DNA of 64,000 nucleotides, from contig NC_037094.1 of assembly GCF_002994745.2 (NCBI RefSeq), positions 65,006,989 to 65,070,988 of the forward strand, written 5' to 3'. The DNA is from Rosa chinensis. Taxonomy: Eukaryota; Streptophyta; Magnoliopsida; Rosales; Rosaceae. A program made the position numbers and the translations under genes. The notes under the pieces were generated by a model, which had not been told where the DNA came from, searched no databases, and was given only the letters and a program-made list of their open reading frames with translations. This document shows, piece after piece, positions 51,711 through 62,075 of this stretch (positions within the stretch are counted from its first letter, which is position 1; every line of letters starts with the position of its first letter).

Positions 51711-54700
51711 ATGGCTGGTGACGAAGAACAACAGGTCATTAAACACAAGAAAGACCAAAGCTCTTCCAAGACCTCAAAACCATGGGAGAATTCCAATGAT
51801 TGCCACCTGCTACTAGAGAAGTTGAATTCGATCAAACAGCCTTCAGCCAATCTTGTTGGTAACATTCCTAACTATGAGGAGCTCTCGGGTAAAGCATTTG
51901 CCCTCTCACAAGATAATAAAGATGTAACATGGATCCTAGACAGTGGGGCTAGTGACCACATAGTTTGTAATTCGGCTTTCCTCACATCTTTTCAACCTGT
52001 GCACAATCGTACAGTGAAGTTGCCTGATGGTACCACATTACATGTTTCTCACATTGGGACAGTGTCATTTTCTTCACACTTTGTCCTTCACAATGTTCTA
52101 TGTGTCCCATTGTTTTACCTAAATCTCATCTCCATCAGCAAACTTGCATTTGATTCCTTTTATATCACCATATTTCTTAAACAAGTTTGTTTCATACAGG
52201 ACCTTCAATCGGGGAGGGTGATTGGGACGGGAACTGAAAGTGAGGGACTCTACTGTCTCAATCTGCCAAAGAAAGGAACGTGCAATGTGGTGAACACCAA
52301 AACACATGACCTATGGCATCAAAGGCTCGGACATCCATCTAGCAAAGTGTCTTTATTATTTCCCTTTTTGCAAAATAAATCTTGCAATGCAAGTCCTTGT
52401 TCCATTTGCCCTTTAGCTAAACAAACTAGAAGACCTTTTCCATTGAGTGTTTCTTCTAGTAATTCTTGTTTTGATTTGATTCATGTGGACATATGGGGTG
52501 GCTACCACGTCCCATCTCTTTCTGGGGCACAATATTTCTTAACCATAGTTGATGATCACTCTAGAAGCACTTGGGTTTATCTCATGCATCACAAGTCAGA
52601 AACACGAGCCCTACTCATTCACTTTGTCAATTTAGTTGAGAATCAATTTGGCAAAAGAGTAAAAATTGTTAGGAGTGACAATGGTCCAGAATTTAAATGC
52701 ACACAATTTTACTCTTCCAAGGGTATTTTACATCAGACCAGTTGCCTCAACACGCCCCAACAGAATGGCGTCGCTGAGCGCAAACACAGGCACTTGTTAA
52801 ACGTTGCTCGTGCACTTCTCTTTCAATCAAACTTGCCTAAACCATTTTGGGGGGATGCCATACTCACCGCTGCCTATCTAATAAATAGGACACCGACACC
52901 AATTTTGCAAGGTAAAACACCTTTTGAAACGTTATTTCACAAATCACCAAACTACTCTCATTTGCGTGTTTTTGGTTGTCGTTGCTTTGTGTCTACTCAT
53001 CCACTCCGGCCCAGCAAGTTTGATCCACGCTCTACTGAGTGTATTTTCCTTGGTTACCCTCATGGTCAAAAGGGATATAAAGTCTATAGCCTAAAAGATA
53101 AGAAAATGTTAGTCTCACGAGATGTCATCTTCTTTGAAACCGAGTTTCCTTATCAATCCAAACATTCCACATCTTCGCCTTCTGTCAGTTTTCCAACACC
53201 TCCTCAACTCTTTCCTTCTTTATCTACCTCACCTCACATTGATGACGATCAAATCTTCTCAAATCCCTCCGAATCAAATCTTGATTCTAATCTCACAACT
53301 TCCGCTGATATCAATCCCATAAATCACTCGGAATCAAATCTTGATTCTAATCCCACAACTTCCGCTGATATTAATCCCACAAATCACTCAGAATCAAATC
53401 TTGAATCTAATCCCACAACTTCCGCTGATATCAATCCCACAAATCACTCGGATTCAAATATTCCACCATCTCATTTTCCAAATACGTCACCACCAAACTT
53501 ATCCGTATCCCAAGATGCAATACCTCATTCTTCATTGCCACCACCACGAAGATCATCACGGCCAACTAGAACTCCAACCATATTGCAAGGCTTTCATATT
53601 GAGGCAGCCCTTCCTTCACGTACTGCACCATCATCTTCCACGAGCGAGGTTACTCATCCAGGTACCCCTCATTCTATTGCTCATGTTTTATCCTATGATA
53701 GACTCTCTCCTACACATAAAGCTTTCACTGTTAACATTACACTCGAAAAGGAACCTAGATCTTTCTCTCAGGCTGTCCTTGAACCACGATGGAGAGAAGC
53801 TATGGACAAAGAGATTCAAGCTCTTCAAGAAAACAAGACATGGAGTTTGGTGCCTCTCCCCCCTGACAAGAAACCAATCGGTTGCAAGTGGGTTTACAAG
53901 ATCAAACACAACCCAGATGGCACAATAGAGAGGTATAAAGCTCGTTTGGTTGCAAAAGGTTATAGTCAAGTTGAAGGGATTGATTACCGCGAGACTTTTG
54001 CTCCGGTGGCCAAACTAACAACAGTTCGAGTGTTACTTAGCCTTGCAGCTCTTCAAGGTTGGCATCTTCATCAACTAGATGTCAACAATGCTTTCCTTAA
54101 CGGTGACCTCTATGAAGATGTGTACATGAAGTTGCCTCCTGGTTTCGGACGAAAGGGGGAGAATAGAGTTTCCAAGTTACACAAATCATTGTATGGCCTC
54201 AAGCAAGCATCAAGGCAGTGGTTTTTGAAACTTTCTGGTGCTCTCAAGGCTGCCGGATTCAATCAGTCTTGGTCTGATTACTCACTCTTCGTCCGACACA
54301 CTCAAGGTAGATTCACAGCCTTGCTAGTCTATGTTGACGATGTTATACTGGCAGGAAACAACTTACAAGACATCATGGAGACAAAGCACTTCCTTGCGAG
54401 TCATTTCAAGCTCAAAGATATGGGTCAGTTAAGGTACTTCCTTGGAATAGAGGTGGCAAGGTCCAAGCAAGGCATTGTTTTATGCCAACGAAAGTATGCA
54501 TTAGAGGTCCTTGAAGATGCAGGCTTCCTAGGCGCTAAACCATCTCGATTCCCAATTGATCAGAACTTGGTGCTAACACAAGGTGAAGGGGTCGTTTTAA
54601 AGGATGCCTCTCAGTATCGCAGATTAGTTGGAAGGCTCATATACCTCACAGTCACGAGACCAGACCTCGTGTATGCTGTACATATCCTAAGTCAATTTAT

Positions 54701-55316
54701 GGATAACCCTAGACAACCTCATCTAGATGCAGCTTACAAGGTGTTGAGATATGTTAAGCAGACACCAGGACAAGGAATACTTTTGCCTTCCACCGGACAA
54801 TTGGAGATCAAGGCGTATTGTGATGCAGATTGGGCACGTTGCAAGGACACAAGAAGATCAACTACTGGCTACTGTATTTTCTTAGGCAACGCACCCATCT
54901 CATGGAAAACAAAAAAGCAAGGAACAGTGTCTCGTTCTAGTGCAGAAGCGGAGTACAGATCTATGGCAACAACATGCTGTGAGATTACATGGCTTCAAAG
55001 TTTATTAAGAGATTTGAATGTTAAACATGCACATGCAGTTAAATTGTTCTGTGATAATCAGGCTGCCATTCATATAGCATCAAATCCCGTCTTTCACGAA
55101 CGCACAAAGCATATTGAGATAGATTGCCATGTTGTGCGGGAAAAAGTACAGAGGGGGCTAGTCAAAACCATGCATATTCGAACAAAGGAACAACCAGCTG
55201 ACTTGTTCACCAAACCGCTGGGTTCGAAGCAATTTTCAGCACTATTGAGCAAGTTGGGTGTAATTAACATACACTCCAACTTGAGGGGGAGTATTGAGGA
55301 AAGGAATCTCATATGA
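51711..55316 (+). CDS. Ty1-copia pol polyprotein with nearly all of gag missing
   Basis: 1201 codons from ATG 51711, no stop. Only about 70 residues precede the protease, and no gag fold or zinc knuckle is present. Order: protease (WILDSGASDHIV near 74), GAG-pre-integrase (LWHQRLGHPSSKV near 202), integrase (HVDIWGG near 258, VRSDNGPEF near 320, TPQQNGVAER near 349), RT (YVDDVILAG near 875) and RNase H (DADWAR near 1038, SSAEAEYRS near 1077). Between integrase and RT is a linker with three 20-residue repeats (SESNLDSN..TSADINP). The stop lies within the 3' LTR. Enzymatic residues look intact, so the element would need Gag from elsewhere. Confidence 0.93.
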   Translation: MAGDEEQQVIKHKKDQSSSKTSKPWENSNDCHLLLEKLNSIKQPSANLVGNIPNYEELSGKAFALSQDNKDVTWILDSGASDHIVCNSAFLTSFQPVHNRTVKLPDGTTLHVSHIGTVSFSSHFVLHNVLCVPLFYLNLISISKLAFDSFYITIFLKQVCFIQDLQSGRVIGTGTESEGLYCLNLPKKGTCNVVNTKTHDLWHQRLGHPSSKVSLLFPFLQNKSCNASPCSICPLAKQTRRPFPLSVSSSNSCFDLIHVDIWGGYHVPSLSGAQYFLTIVDDHSRSTWVYLMHHKSETRALLIHFVNLVENQFGKRVKIVRSDNGPEFKCTQFYSSKGILHQTSCLNTPQQNGVAERKHRHLLNVARALLFQSNLPKPFWGDAILTAAYLINRTPTPILQGKTPFETLFHKSPNYSHLRVFGCRCFVSTHPLRPSKFDPRSTECIFLGYPHGQKGYKVYSLKDKKMLVSRDVIFFETEFPYQSKHSTSSPSVSFPTPPQLFPSLSTSPHIDDDQIFSNPSESNLDSNLTTSADINPINHSESNLDSNPTTSADINPTNHSESNLESNPTTSADINPTNHSDSNIPPSHFPNTSPPNLSVSQDAIPHSSLPPPRRSSRPTRTPTILQGFHIEAALPSRTAPSSSTSEVTHPGTPHSIAHVLSYDRLSPTHKAFTVNITLEKEPRSFSQAVLEPRWREAMDKEIQALQENKTWSLVPLPPDKKPIGCKWVYKIKHNPDGTIERYKARLVAKGYSQVEGIDYRETFAPVAKLTTVRVLLSLAALQGWHLHQLDVNNAFLNGDLYEDVYMKLPPGFGRKGENRVSKLHKSLYGLKQASRQWFLKLSGALKAAGFNQSWSDYSLFVRHTQGRFTALLVYVDDVILAGNNLQDIMETKHFLASHFKLKDMGQLRYFLGIEVARSKQGIVLCQRKYALEVLEDAGFLGAKPSRFPIDQNLVLTQGEGVVLKDASQYRRLVGRLIYLTVTRPDLVYAVHILSQFMDNPRQPHLDAAYKVLRYVKQTPGQGILLPSTGQLEIKAYCDADWARCKDTRRSTTGYCIFLGNAPISWKTKKQGTVSRSSAEAEYRSMATTCCEITWLQSLLRDLNVKHAHAVKLFCDNQAAIHIASNPVFHERTKHIEIDCHVVREKVQRGLVKTMHIRTKEQPADLFTKPLGSKQFSALLSKLGVINIHSNLRGSIEERNLI
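53266..53455 (+). repeat. 60-bp coding tandem repeat in the pol linker
   Basis: Three near-identical 60-bp units encode SNLxSNxTTSADINPxNHSE. They keep the frame and lie in the poorly conserved linker between integrase and RT. Confidence 0.9.
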
Positions 55317-55493
55317 TCTGGAATCTTCGTTATTGGAATCTCTGTACCATCACAAGTTAATTAAGAGATTTGTATTACTATAGTTAGTCCTATAATTATG
55401 GATAGAATTAGCATCTTTATTGTATAAAACGTTGTAAATCATTCTGAATGAATTGAAGTGATTACATATTATTCACACTATCAAATCTCTTTC

Positions 55494-55911
55494 GAGATGG
55501 CGCCGGCAAGGGGGCGGAGGCGGTTAATGAGAGAGAGAGAGAGAGAGAGATAATAGCGGGAGTGAGCGGAAGAGAGGGAAGCGGTGGTGGCTGTGGAAAG
55601 AGAGTGGGAGAGGAAGGAGGAGAGGGCTAGGGTTCGGGGAATAAGAGGACAGAAAGTGAGTTGGAAAAATATTAAGTGTGGGGAATGAAAATTTTGTTCC
55701 CCGCGTTCCTGAAAAGTTTTAACTTAGTCTTTCCGTGTTTTTGAAAATTTTAAAATGAAAATATAGACATCGGTCAACAGTAAAAATCGATGTCAGTAAT
55801 ATGCATAGAAATCGGTATTTGAGGAATCGATGTTAATGACATTTTTTTACATCGCATGAATTTCTCACCGATGTAATTGTCGTGATGTCTAAGGCCAAAA
55901 TTCTAGTAGTG
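55494..55911. repeat. CACTA-A right end, purine-rich leader plus subterminal repeats
   Basis: 55494-55660 is G/A-rich with (GA)n, probably upstream sequence of the captured HVA22-like gene. 55765-55890 holds ACATCGGT / ATCGATGT motifs. The terminal CTAGTAGTG at 55911 is followed by the TSD GAT. Confidence 0.75.
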
Positions 55912-57463
55912 GATTGTCGTCAAGCTAACCCGTTGTTTTTGTACAGACTCTTCGCCGGGTAACAGAGCGAGCCGCGAGGCGTTCAAAAAAGCCATGGACC
56001 TTGCCAAGATCAACAATTTTTTGGAGAGCATGTACGCCTCTGGGCTAGAGGCCCAAAAGACTAACGTCAACCCTCAGACATTGGCGCTGAGCCCATCTGA
56101 GGTTCCCGTGGTGTTACCGATGCTGCATCACTCACACCTGGGCCCCGAAAGCTAGCCAGTGGTAGAGGTGGGAGCTGGCGGAAGCAATGTTCCTGCTGCG
56201 CCAGTGCAGCAAAAAGAGAGGGTGGCCGCCATTAGGCATGGGTCGAAGGAGAGAGTGGCGCTCACAAGGGAGCCAGTGAATTTTACGGGGCTGGAGCCGC
56301 AGATGGGAGTGCTCCCCGTCGCCACTGGTGTGACACAGGTGGTACACTAAGGGAAACGGCGACAAAACGACCCGGTCGACGAGGATGATGCGGCCGATTT
56401 TGAGACCATTGGGGTTCGTCAGCGGAAGAAGGCAAGGCAGCCCCCCTCGAAGGAGACTGTGACCGCTAGGCTGGAGGCGCAAACGAGCGACCTCAACTCG
56501 TTTGCCTCATATGCCGAATTCCTGACGGAGCCTGGGCGGGAGTTTATCTTCGACCTCTGCTAGCAGCTGGGTTTCGGCGGGCTGGAGGGAATCGTGCGCT
56601 CAACTGCCATTGAGCAGTCGCCCTACATTTCGGCCTTCGGGCACTTGTCCGTTGGGCTACATGAGATGTTCTTGGCAGCCTCAAAGCAGCCTCGATTGGA
56701 GCGGCAGCTTAGGGTGGAGGTCGAGGGTCTCTAGAGGGAGTTCGCGGAGGCCAAGGACAGGTTGGCGGATGAGGAGCGGCGCTTGACCAAGGCAGAATGT
56801 GATGCCACTGATGCCCGTGGTAAGCTGTCTGTCGCCGTTGAGCTGGACATGGAGCGGAATGACCACGTCTCCAGGCTGGAGCAAGACATAGCCCTGTTGA
56901 AGTATCAAGTGGAGGCAAAGGTGAAAAAAGTTGAGATCCTTCAGCGGGATTCTGCCGCTAAGTCTGCTGCGGTGAAGAGGTTGGAGGATGAGGTTGCTCA
57001 TCTGGGAGCGGAGGGGAATCATGCGGCGTCTGCCGCTGTAGAGGTGTTCAAGTAGTCGGCGGAGTATAAGAAAGCGTTGACTGAGGCGGCAAAGGCCGGT
57101 GTTCTTGCCAACCTGGAGCTGCTGCAGCAAAAGGGCGCCATTGACTGGGTCAAGGCATCCCAGCCCGTTGGGTCGTCCAGTCAGAACGCACCGCCCGCGG
57201 AGGGTGTGGTTCGCACCGAGGCTGAGGTTGCCCGTTCAGGTAATGGGGAGAGCAGTGTGCTTCCGGCGGACGACTCTCAACAGATCCCACCTCCTACTCA
57301 GTCCGAGGTCTCCCGTGCTGACTTTCTGGCCGCCCACACTTGAGCGGATGGTACCATTATAACGCGCTGCCCTACCGCTCGTGGGTCCGATTAGACGAGC
57401 CTCCAGTTCGAGAAACAACCGCCGCCGGAGGGTGAGACTGCCGCTGATGCCCCATCTTTATGA

Positions 57464-57948
57464 AGATAGCTCCACAGCCTGAAGTTGTGCCACTGAAGCC
57501 TTTATCTTTTTTTCTTTTCTTTTTTTGCGCCGTTAAGGCTATTGTAATTCAACAATATTCTTGGGTGGGGAGTCCCGAACCCTAAAATTCAATTGGTATT
57601 TTGTTTCTGAAATTTTTCCAAGTGTGGATGCGTTTGCTGATTGCATTGTTTGCATATTTCTGAACCGCTAGAGTTTTGACTGCTGTTTTGTGACTCAAGG
57701 AAACAATAAAGGGATTAAAATTGTTCCAAGTGCACGATGTAGCGGACGTAGTCTGCCGAATATTGTTGGCGTTGCCAGTTGATTCTTGTGCTTGGACTTG
57801 GCGACAATGGTTTGAATAATTCCTCGTTTCATTGATAGCTGATATGTCAGCGTTTACAAAAAGCGGGGTTGTACCCATTGGGTAGCTTCCCTTAGCTAAA
57901 TATTGAGTCAAAAATTTAGCTAAGCCAAGATGCTCTAGGGTAGCGGTA
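57464..57948. other. Spacer between Tat pol and accessory ORF
   Basis: The two converging reading regions are separated by about 485 bp of AT-rich sequence with a T-run (57505-57527). Plausibly carries terminators of both transcripts; no gene. Confidence 0.5.
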
Positions 57949-59426
57949 TGATTACTTGTAGTAATATCGAAGGTGCTCGGTATTCCAAGGGTGGGTCGTT
58001 GTGACGTCGTCCTTGTCCATTAAGTAGAAGGTGCCGGGGCTAACGACTTCCACAATTTTGTATGGACCTTCCCAAGTTGGGCCGAGTTTTGTTGGCGGTG
58101 GAATGACTTCCTTCATTACCCAGTCCCCCAGTTGGAGGTTCCGGGCTTTGACCTTGGCATTGTAGAAACGCGATACCCGCTGCTTGTTTTGCAAATTGTG
58201 CAAATAGGCCTTGTGAGGAGGTCTCTGTCGAGGTTGAGGCCCTCGTCGTTGGTCTCGGGGCAGTAGCCTTCCACCTTAGCGGTAGGTTGAGTTACCTCAA
58301 TGGGTAGGACGGCCTCAGTTCCGAACATCATGCAGAATGGTAATTTACCAGTGGCGGAAGTTGGGGTAGTTCTGATGGCCCACAGAACTTCTGAAAGCTT
58401 CTTCGCCCATAAATCCTTGGCGTCGTCGAGTTTCTTTTTAGCAGTTTCTTGATTATCTTGTTTGCTGCTTCGACCTGGCCATTGGTTTAGGGGTGAGCGA
58501 CAGACGCGAAACTCATCCTGGTGCCCAGGTTAGCGGTGAAAGATATGAGTTCCTTGTTGTTGAACTGTGTGTTGTTGTCTGTGATGATTGTGTGGGGGAC
58601 ACCATAGCGACAATAGATGTTCTTCCAAAGGAAGTGAGTTACCTTGGCGGTGGTGATTGCCGTCAGTGGCTCCGCCTTTATCCACTTGCTGTTATAGTCA
58701 ATTGCAACAATGATGTATTTGAACTGGCCCTTGGCAGTTTGGAATTTTCCCATTAAGTCTAAGCCCCACGTGGAGTGAATCCATGGACCAATGATGATCG
58801 ACAATGGTTCCGCCGGGGCATGTGGGAGATCAGCATACTGTTGACATTTGTGGCAAGATCTCGATATCCTTCTAGCATCGTCGCCGAGCATAGGCCAAAA
58901 GTAGCCTTGTCGCATTGTGTGATTGGCCAGGGATCTGGCGCCTGAGTGGTTTCCACATTCCCCGTCGTGTATCATTGCCAGAAAGACCTTTCCCTCCTCT
59001 GGGGTTAGACATCGGAGGTTGGGGTGGGTGAACCCCTAGCAGTAAAGCTTGCCATTCTGGATGTTGTAGCGGGTTGCTCTCCGCTTGAGCTGTCGTGCTT
59101 CGACCTTGTCCTCTGGCAATGTTCTATTGCGCTTGTATTCTATGATCTCGTTCATCCAACTGGGATTAACCTCAATGTTGAAGATCTCTGCTAGGGTTTT
59201 TGTGATGCTAGGCCTGTCAAGACACTCCACCCTTGTGTCCGCTGGACTTTGGTGTGGTTGAGCGGTTGCTAGTCTTGCTAGTGAATCAGCCTTGGCGTTC
59301 TTTTCCCTGGGGATCTGTGTGATGGTGTGAAATTTGAATTTTTTTTAGGAGCGTTTTGACGTACGCCGCCAATTGTTTGGTCCTTGGCCTGGAAATTGTC
59401 ATTGACCTGGTTAACGACAAGCTGGG
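57949..59426 (-). pseudogene. Tat pol: end of RNase H, integrase and C-terminal domain, broken
   Basis: From 59426 downward: the remainder of RNase H (AAYVKTLLKK, with a shift) and a linker. Then the integrase zinc domain (H and H near HDGECGNHS, C and C in CHKCQQY, 58975-58840) and catalytic core with WGLDLMG, ITDNNTQF and QVEAANKIIKK (58760-58450). The C-terminal domain (LQLGDWVMKEV, GPYKIVEV, 58150-57960) closes it. Stops at about 59036 and 58487 and a shift near 58200 disrupt it. Confidence 0.85.
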
Positions 59427-62070
59427 TGACAGGGTCCGCCCCGGATTCCACCCTGGAACCCGAAGTGGCCCTGCGGGACCCACCTTTAAAGAAGGTTTTC
59501 CAAAAATTTCGGCATAACCTCCCTTAAAAATGGGTAACCCAAAACCTGTAGCATTTCAATTTCACTTCAAAACAACCCTCCCAAAAACTCCTGGAGCCAC
59601 CCTGCTCCCAAAACCGCACAACTTCACAATTTAGAGTACCAAATTATCCAATAACTCAAATTACAACCAAGTCATAGGTTACAATATTAGTACAAAATAC
59701 TCAAGGTTATCAGAGCAATCTAGAACCAAAAGAAATAACGATACACAAAGTAGGTTAGCAAGTAACCTACGAGGGATAGATGACAGCGGTGGTGCTAAGC
59801 CTCAACTCCTAAAGCCGAACAGCTACACTGCGAACTGGGCATTTGAAACCGAAGGGCCCAGGGGAAAGTACAAGAAAAACGTTAGCGTGAGTGGACAAAA
59901 ATAAACAATTTCAAATAAAAGGGATTTTATACTTTCCCACATTTATTTCTCTAAAAACTTCCGATGCATGCAATGATTAATGACAAATAAACAAGAGGAG
60001 TTCCACTCATGAAAACCGACTAGCCCCGCTAGTCACATACGATTTAAAAGAAAAAGTTGGAACTCCGATACTTACGGAAAATAAGACCAGCCCCGCTGGT
60101 TAAACAAAAATCGAGCTAGCCCCGCTAGCTAAGTGGTAAAGTGAGTAGGGGAAGGCGATAGCCATACGAGTGAGCCTCCCAGGCTTGGGTGATAGCCTCC
60201 CAGGCTAAAAATACTCCCATGACTCCCGTAATATACCCTTACGCCACTAAGTGTAGCGATAGGATACCGGGCTACAGAATTACTGTCACAAAGAAAGTAA
60301 CCTGCGCCACAAAGGCGGAGGGCTACGGTGATCCCATCACCGCGCCACAAAGGCGGAAAATCAATGCTAGCAATGATAAGTCACCCAACGTATGGCAAAA
60401 GAAAATCCGAAAACCATATAAATCCATAAAACTTCCCCAATTCTCGTAATTGAATTTCCAACGACGTGTCCCACACGCCAAAATAATCTTATCAACAAAA
60501 TAAATAGGATATAAATAAGTATAAAGGTTAACTTCATCGAATCTCAAATTGCCGAATATAAGTATATTATAAATAGTAAAAATCCGGAAATCACATCGGA
60601 AATAAATGAATAAAAGAAAATAAGCATAATCTAATGACGTGACCCCGCACGCCATAAAATCTCCAAGTAAATCAATTAACCAAAACCGTTTCCGAAAATA
60701 ACCGTGTGCTCAAGAAAGTAAATTGATAAATAATTTATAACTTCGGAACTATTTAAATAAATGCATGCATCAATCTTTGAAAAATAAAAGTCCACTCACG
60801 ATATACGGCTAACGTGGTATCCAAGCGTAAGGATCCTCGTCGAGCGATAGGTCGGTATCACGTCCTGTACACAATTATAATCTGTAAACAACAATTTGAT
60901 AACTATTTACGATAATCAATAATTAATCTAAAAACCCATAACCTCAACTTCTCCAATCCTCTTCCACACCCAATCAAACTTCACCAATCCTTACCAAACT
61001 TCACCATTAATATCCATCCGTCGATTAATGTATTCCATATCGGAACAAGGGAAATCCAAAGGTCGGATTCCCACAATTCAACAACCGAAACTCCCAAACT
61101 TCAGAAATTCATAATCCATGTCAAACTTCTCCCAAACTTAACCAAAATCACATATTTAACCTCTACAACAATTATACAATTTAAAGGGCTAAAACTGAAA
61201 TTAAAACACTGCCCACACACGCCTCCACGCGCCGCCACAGTGGCAGCGCGTGGGCCCCACGCGCCGGCGGCCACTACCTCCGATGGCCACCTACTCAACA
61301 CACTGATCGATTCTCTCAACTACAACACAACCCAATTTTACCTCGAAATGGTCGAATCAAGCCAGTGAAAATTTTCCAGAAAAGCTCAAGAACCCTAGAA
61401 TCGGGTTCGATCGATTCGACCTCTACACTGCAAATTGAGAAGCAAGACCTTAGGCAAAATAATCTCCTGCAAAAACCGAACCTTCGATGTGAATATGGTG
61501 GCCGGAGGTGGCCGGAATGGCCGGAAATCGGCAAAACCCCAAAACTGCAACCGTTACCTTCCCAGCGTGAAATCGAGCTCCTCCGGCCAAATCTCCCCAA
61601 AATACCACCACAGATGCGTCAAGGGGAGGAGACGAGCTTGGGGATGGCCGGATTTCGCCGTGGGTCGGCCGGAGGAGGGAGAAATTGGAGGAGGAAGAAT
61701 CGGGCCGAAGAGGAAGGAAATGTCGGGGGAGGAGAGAGAAAGAGCCAGGTAGGTTTCCAAAAATGGAAACTTACCACAGTAACTCGGCTATTTATAGAAA
61801 CTTACTATGAACAGTAACCGTAAACAGTAACTTTAATCTTTCGCTTATAACTTTCACATACGAACTCCAATTTTTACGCACCACATATGCACGCGCTCGG
61901 TTTAATGCCCTCTACAACTTTCATGAAGGAAATTTTCTCAAATTTTGACCCGAACGAAAAGTCAACTTTTAGGGCCACTAAACGTATTGAAACGATAGTA
62001 AAAGTGAAAATAAAAGTCGTTTACCGTCCAAATGACTAGTAAACGGGTAATTGAGATACGGGACGTTACA
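59427..62070 (-). repeat. Large solo LTR of the same family, inverted, inside Tat pol
   Basis: 2644 bp, from TGACAGGGTCC to GGGACGTTACA in plus orientation, with the 5-bp TSD CTGGG (59422-59426; 62071-62075). Read on the minus strand it is the same family as 43645-46480. It splits the RNase H domain between YSDSQ and the following VVNQVN. It has its own hairpin array at 60018-60355, with different loop and stem sequences. Confidence 0.92.
60018..60355 (-). repeat. Hairpin array in the second large solo LTR
   Basis: At least eight perfect or near-perfect short hairpins: GACTAG-CCCCG-CTAGTC (60018), ACCAG-CCCCG-CTGGT (60086), AGCTAG-CCCCG-CTAGCT (60114), AGCCT-CCC-AGGCT twice (about 60173 and 60194), CGGTGAT-CCC-ATCACCG (about 60327) and CGCC-ACAAA-GGCG twice (about 60306 and 60342). 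Stems vary and loops fall in three types. Confidence 0.85.
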
Positions 62071-62075
62071 CTGGG

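Larger units (their letters stand above)
51453..55493 (+). mobile_element. Young Ty1-copia element lacking gag
   Basis: Two 202-bp LTRs (51453-51654; 55292-55493) differing at one base that I can see, so the insertion is recent. The PBS-like TAGTATCAGAGCAATCGC follows the left LTR and the polypurine TTGAGGGGGAG precedes the right one. Flanks GAGGA / GAGAT agree at three of five bases, so the TSD is imperfect. LTRs start TATTGAGG and end TCTCTTTC rather than canonical TG...CA. The interior is one open pol frame. Confidence 0.88.
37843..55911. mobile_element. CACTA-A: 18-kb CACTA element carrying several host gene fragments
   Basis: The left end CAATACTAGGATTTTTGCC and the right end (complement CACTACTAGAATTTTGGCC) match over about 27 bp, with the 3-bp TSD GAT (37840-37842; 55912-55914). 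Subterminal ACATCGGT / ATCGATGT motifs in both orientations fill about 37850-38540 and 55765-55890. The first triplet of the left end has decayed from CAC to CAA. No transposase was found, so it is non-autonomous. Its minus strand carries fragments of HVA22-like, PEPCK, 5-phosphatase and PDR transporter genes. CACTA-B and a copia are nested in it. It is inserted in an intron of the Tat accessory ORF. Confidence 0.88.
36685..57463 (+). pseudogene. Tat antisense accessory ORF (Transposase_28 type), three exons, broken
   Basis: Exons 36685-37570, 37665-37808 and 55947-57463. The reading phase is kept across both GT-AG introns, supporting the model. Exon 1 has an acidic/Ser-rich start and then the globular part (FRQGVTFPLLPHL, GIAFGQICPNMWRLLMA, ELMYVKRQG), which I recognise as the putative gypsy-type transposon domain (Transposase_28, a plant mobile domain relative). 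Exon 3 ends in a long heptad-like coiled coil (about 56700-57050). Stops at 36736, 37222, five or more in exon 3 and several in exon 2 nearly all sit at expected Gln or Arg codons. CACTA-A occupies intron 2 (37809-55946). Function in retrotransposition is not known. Confidence 0.75.
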
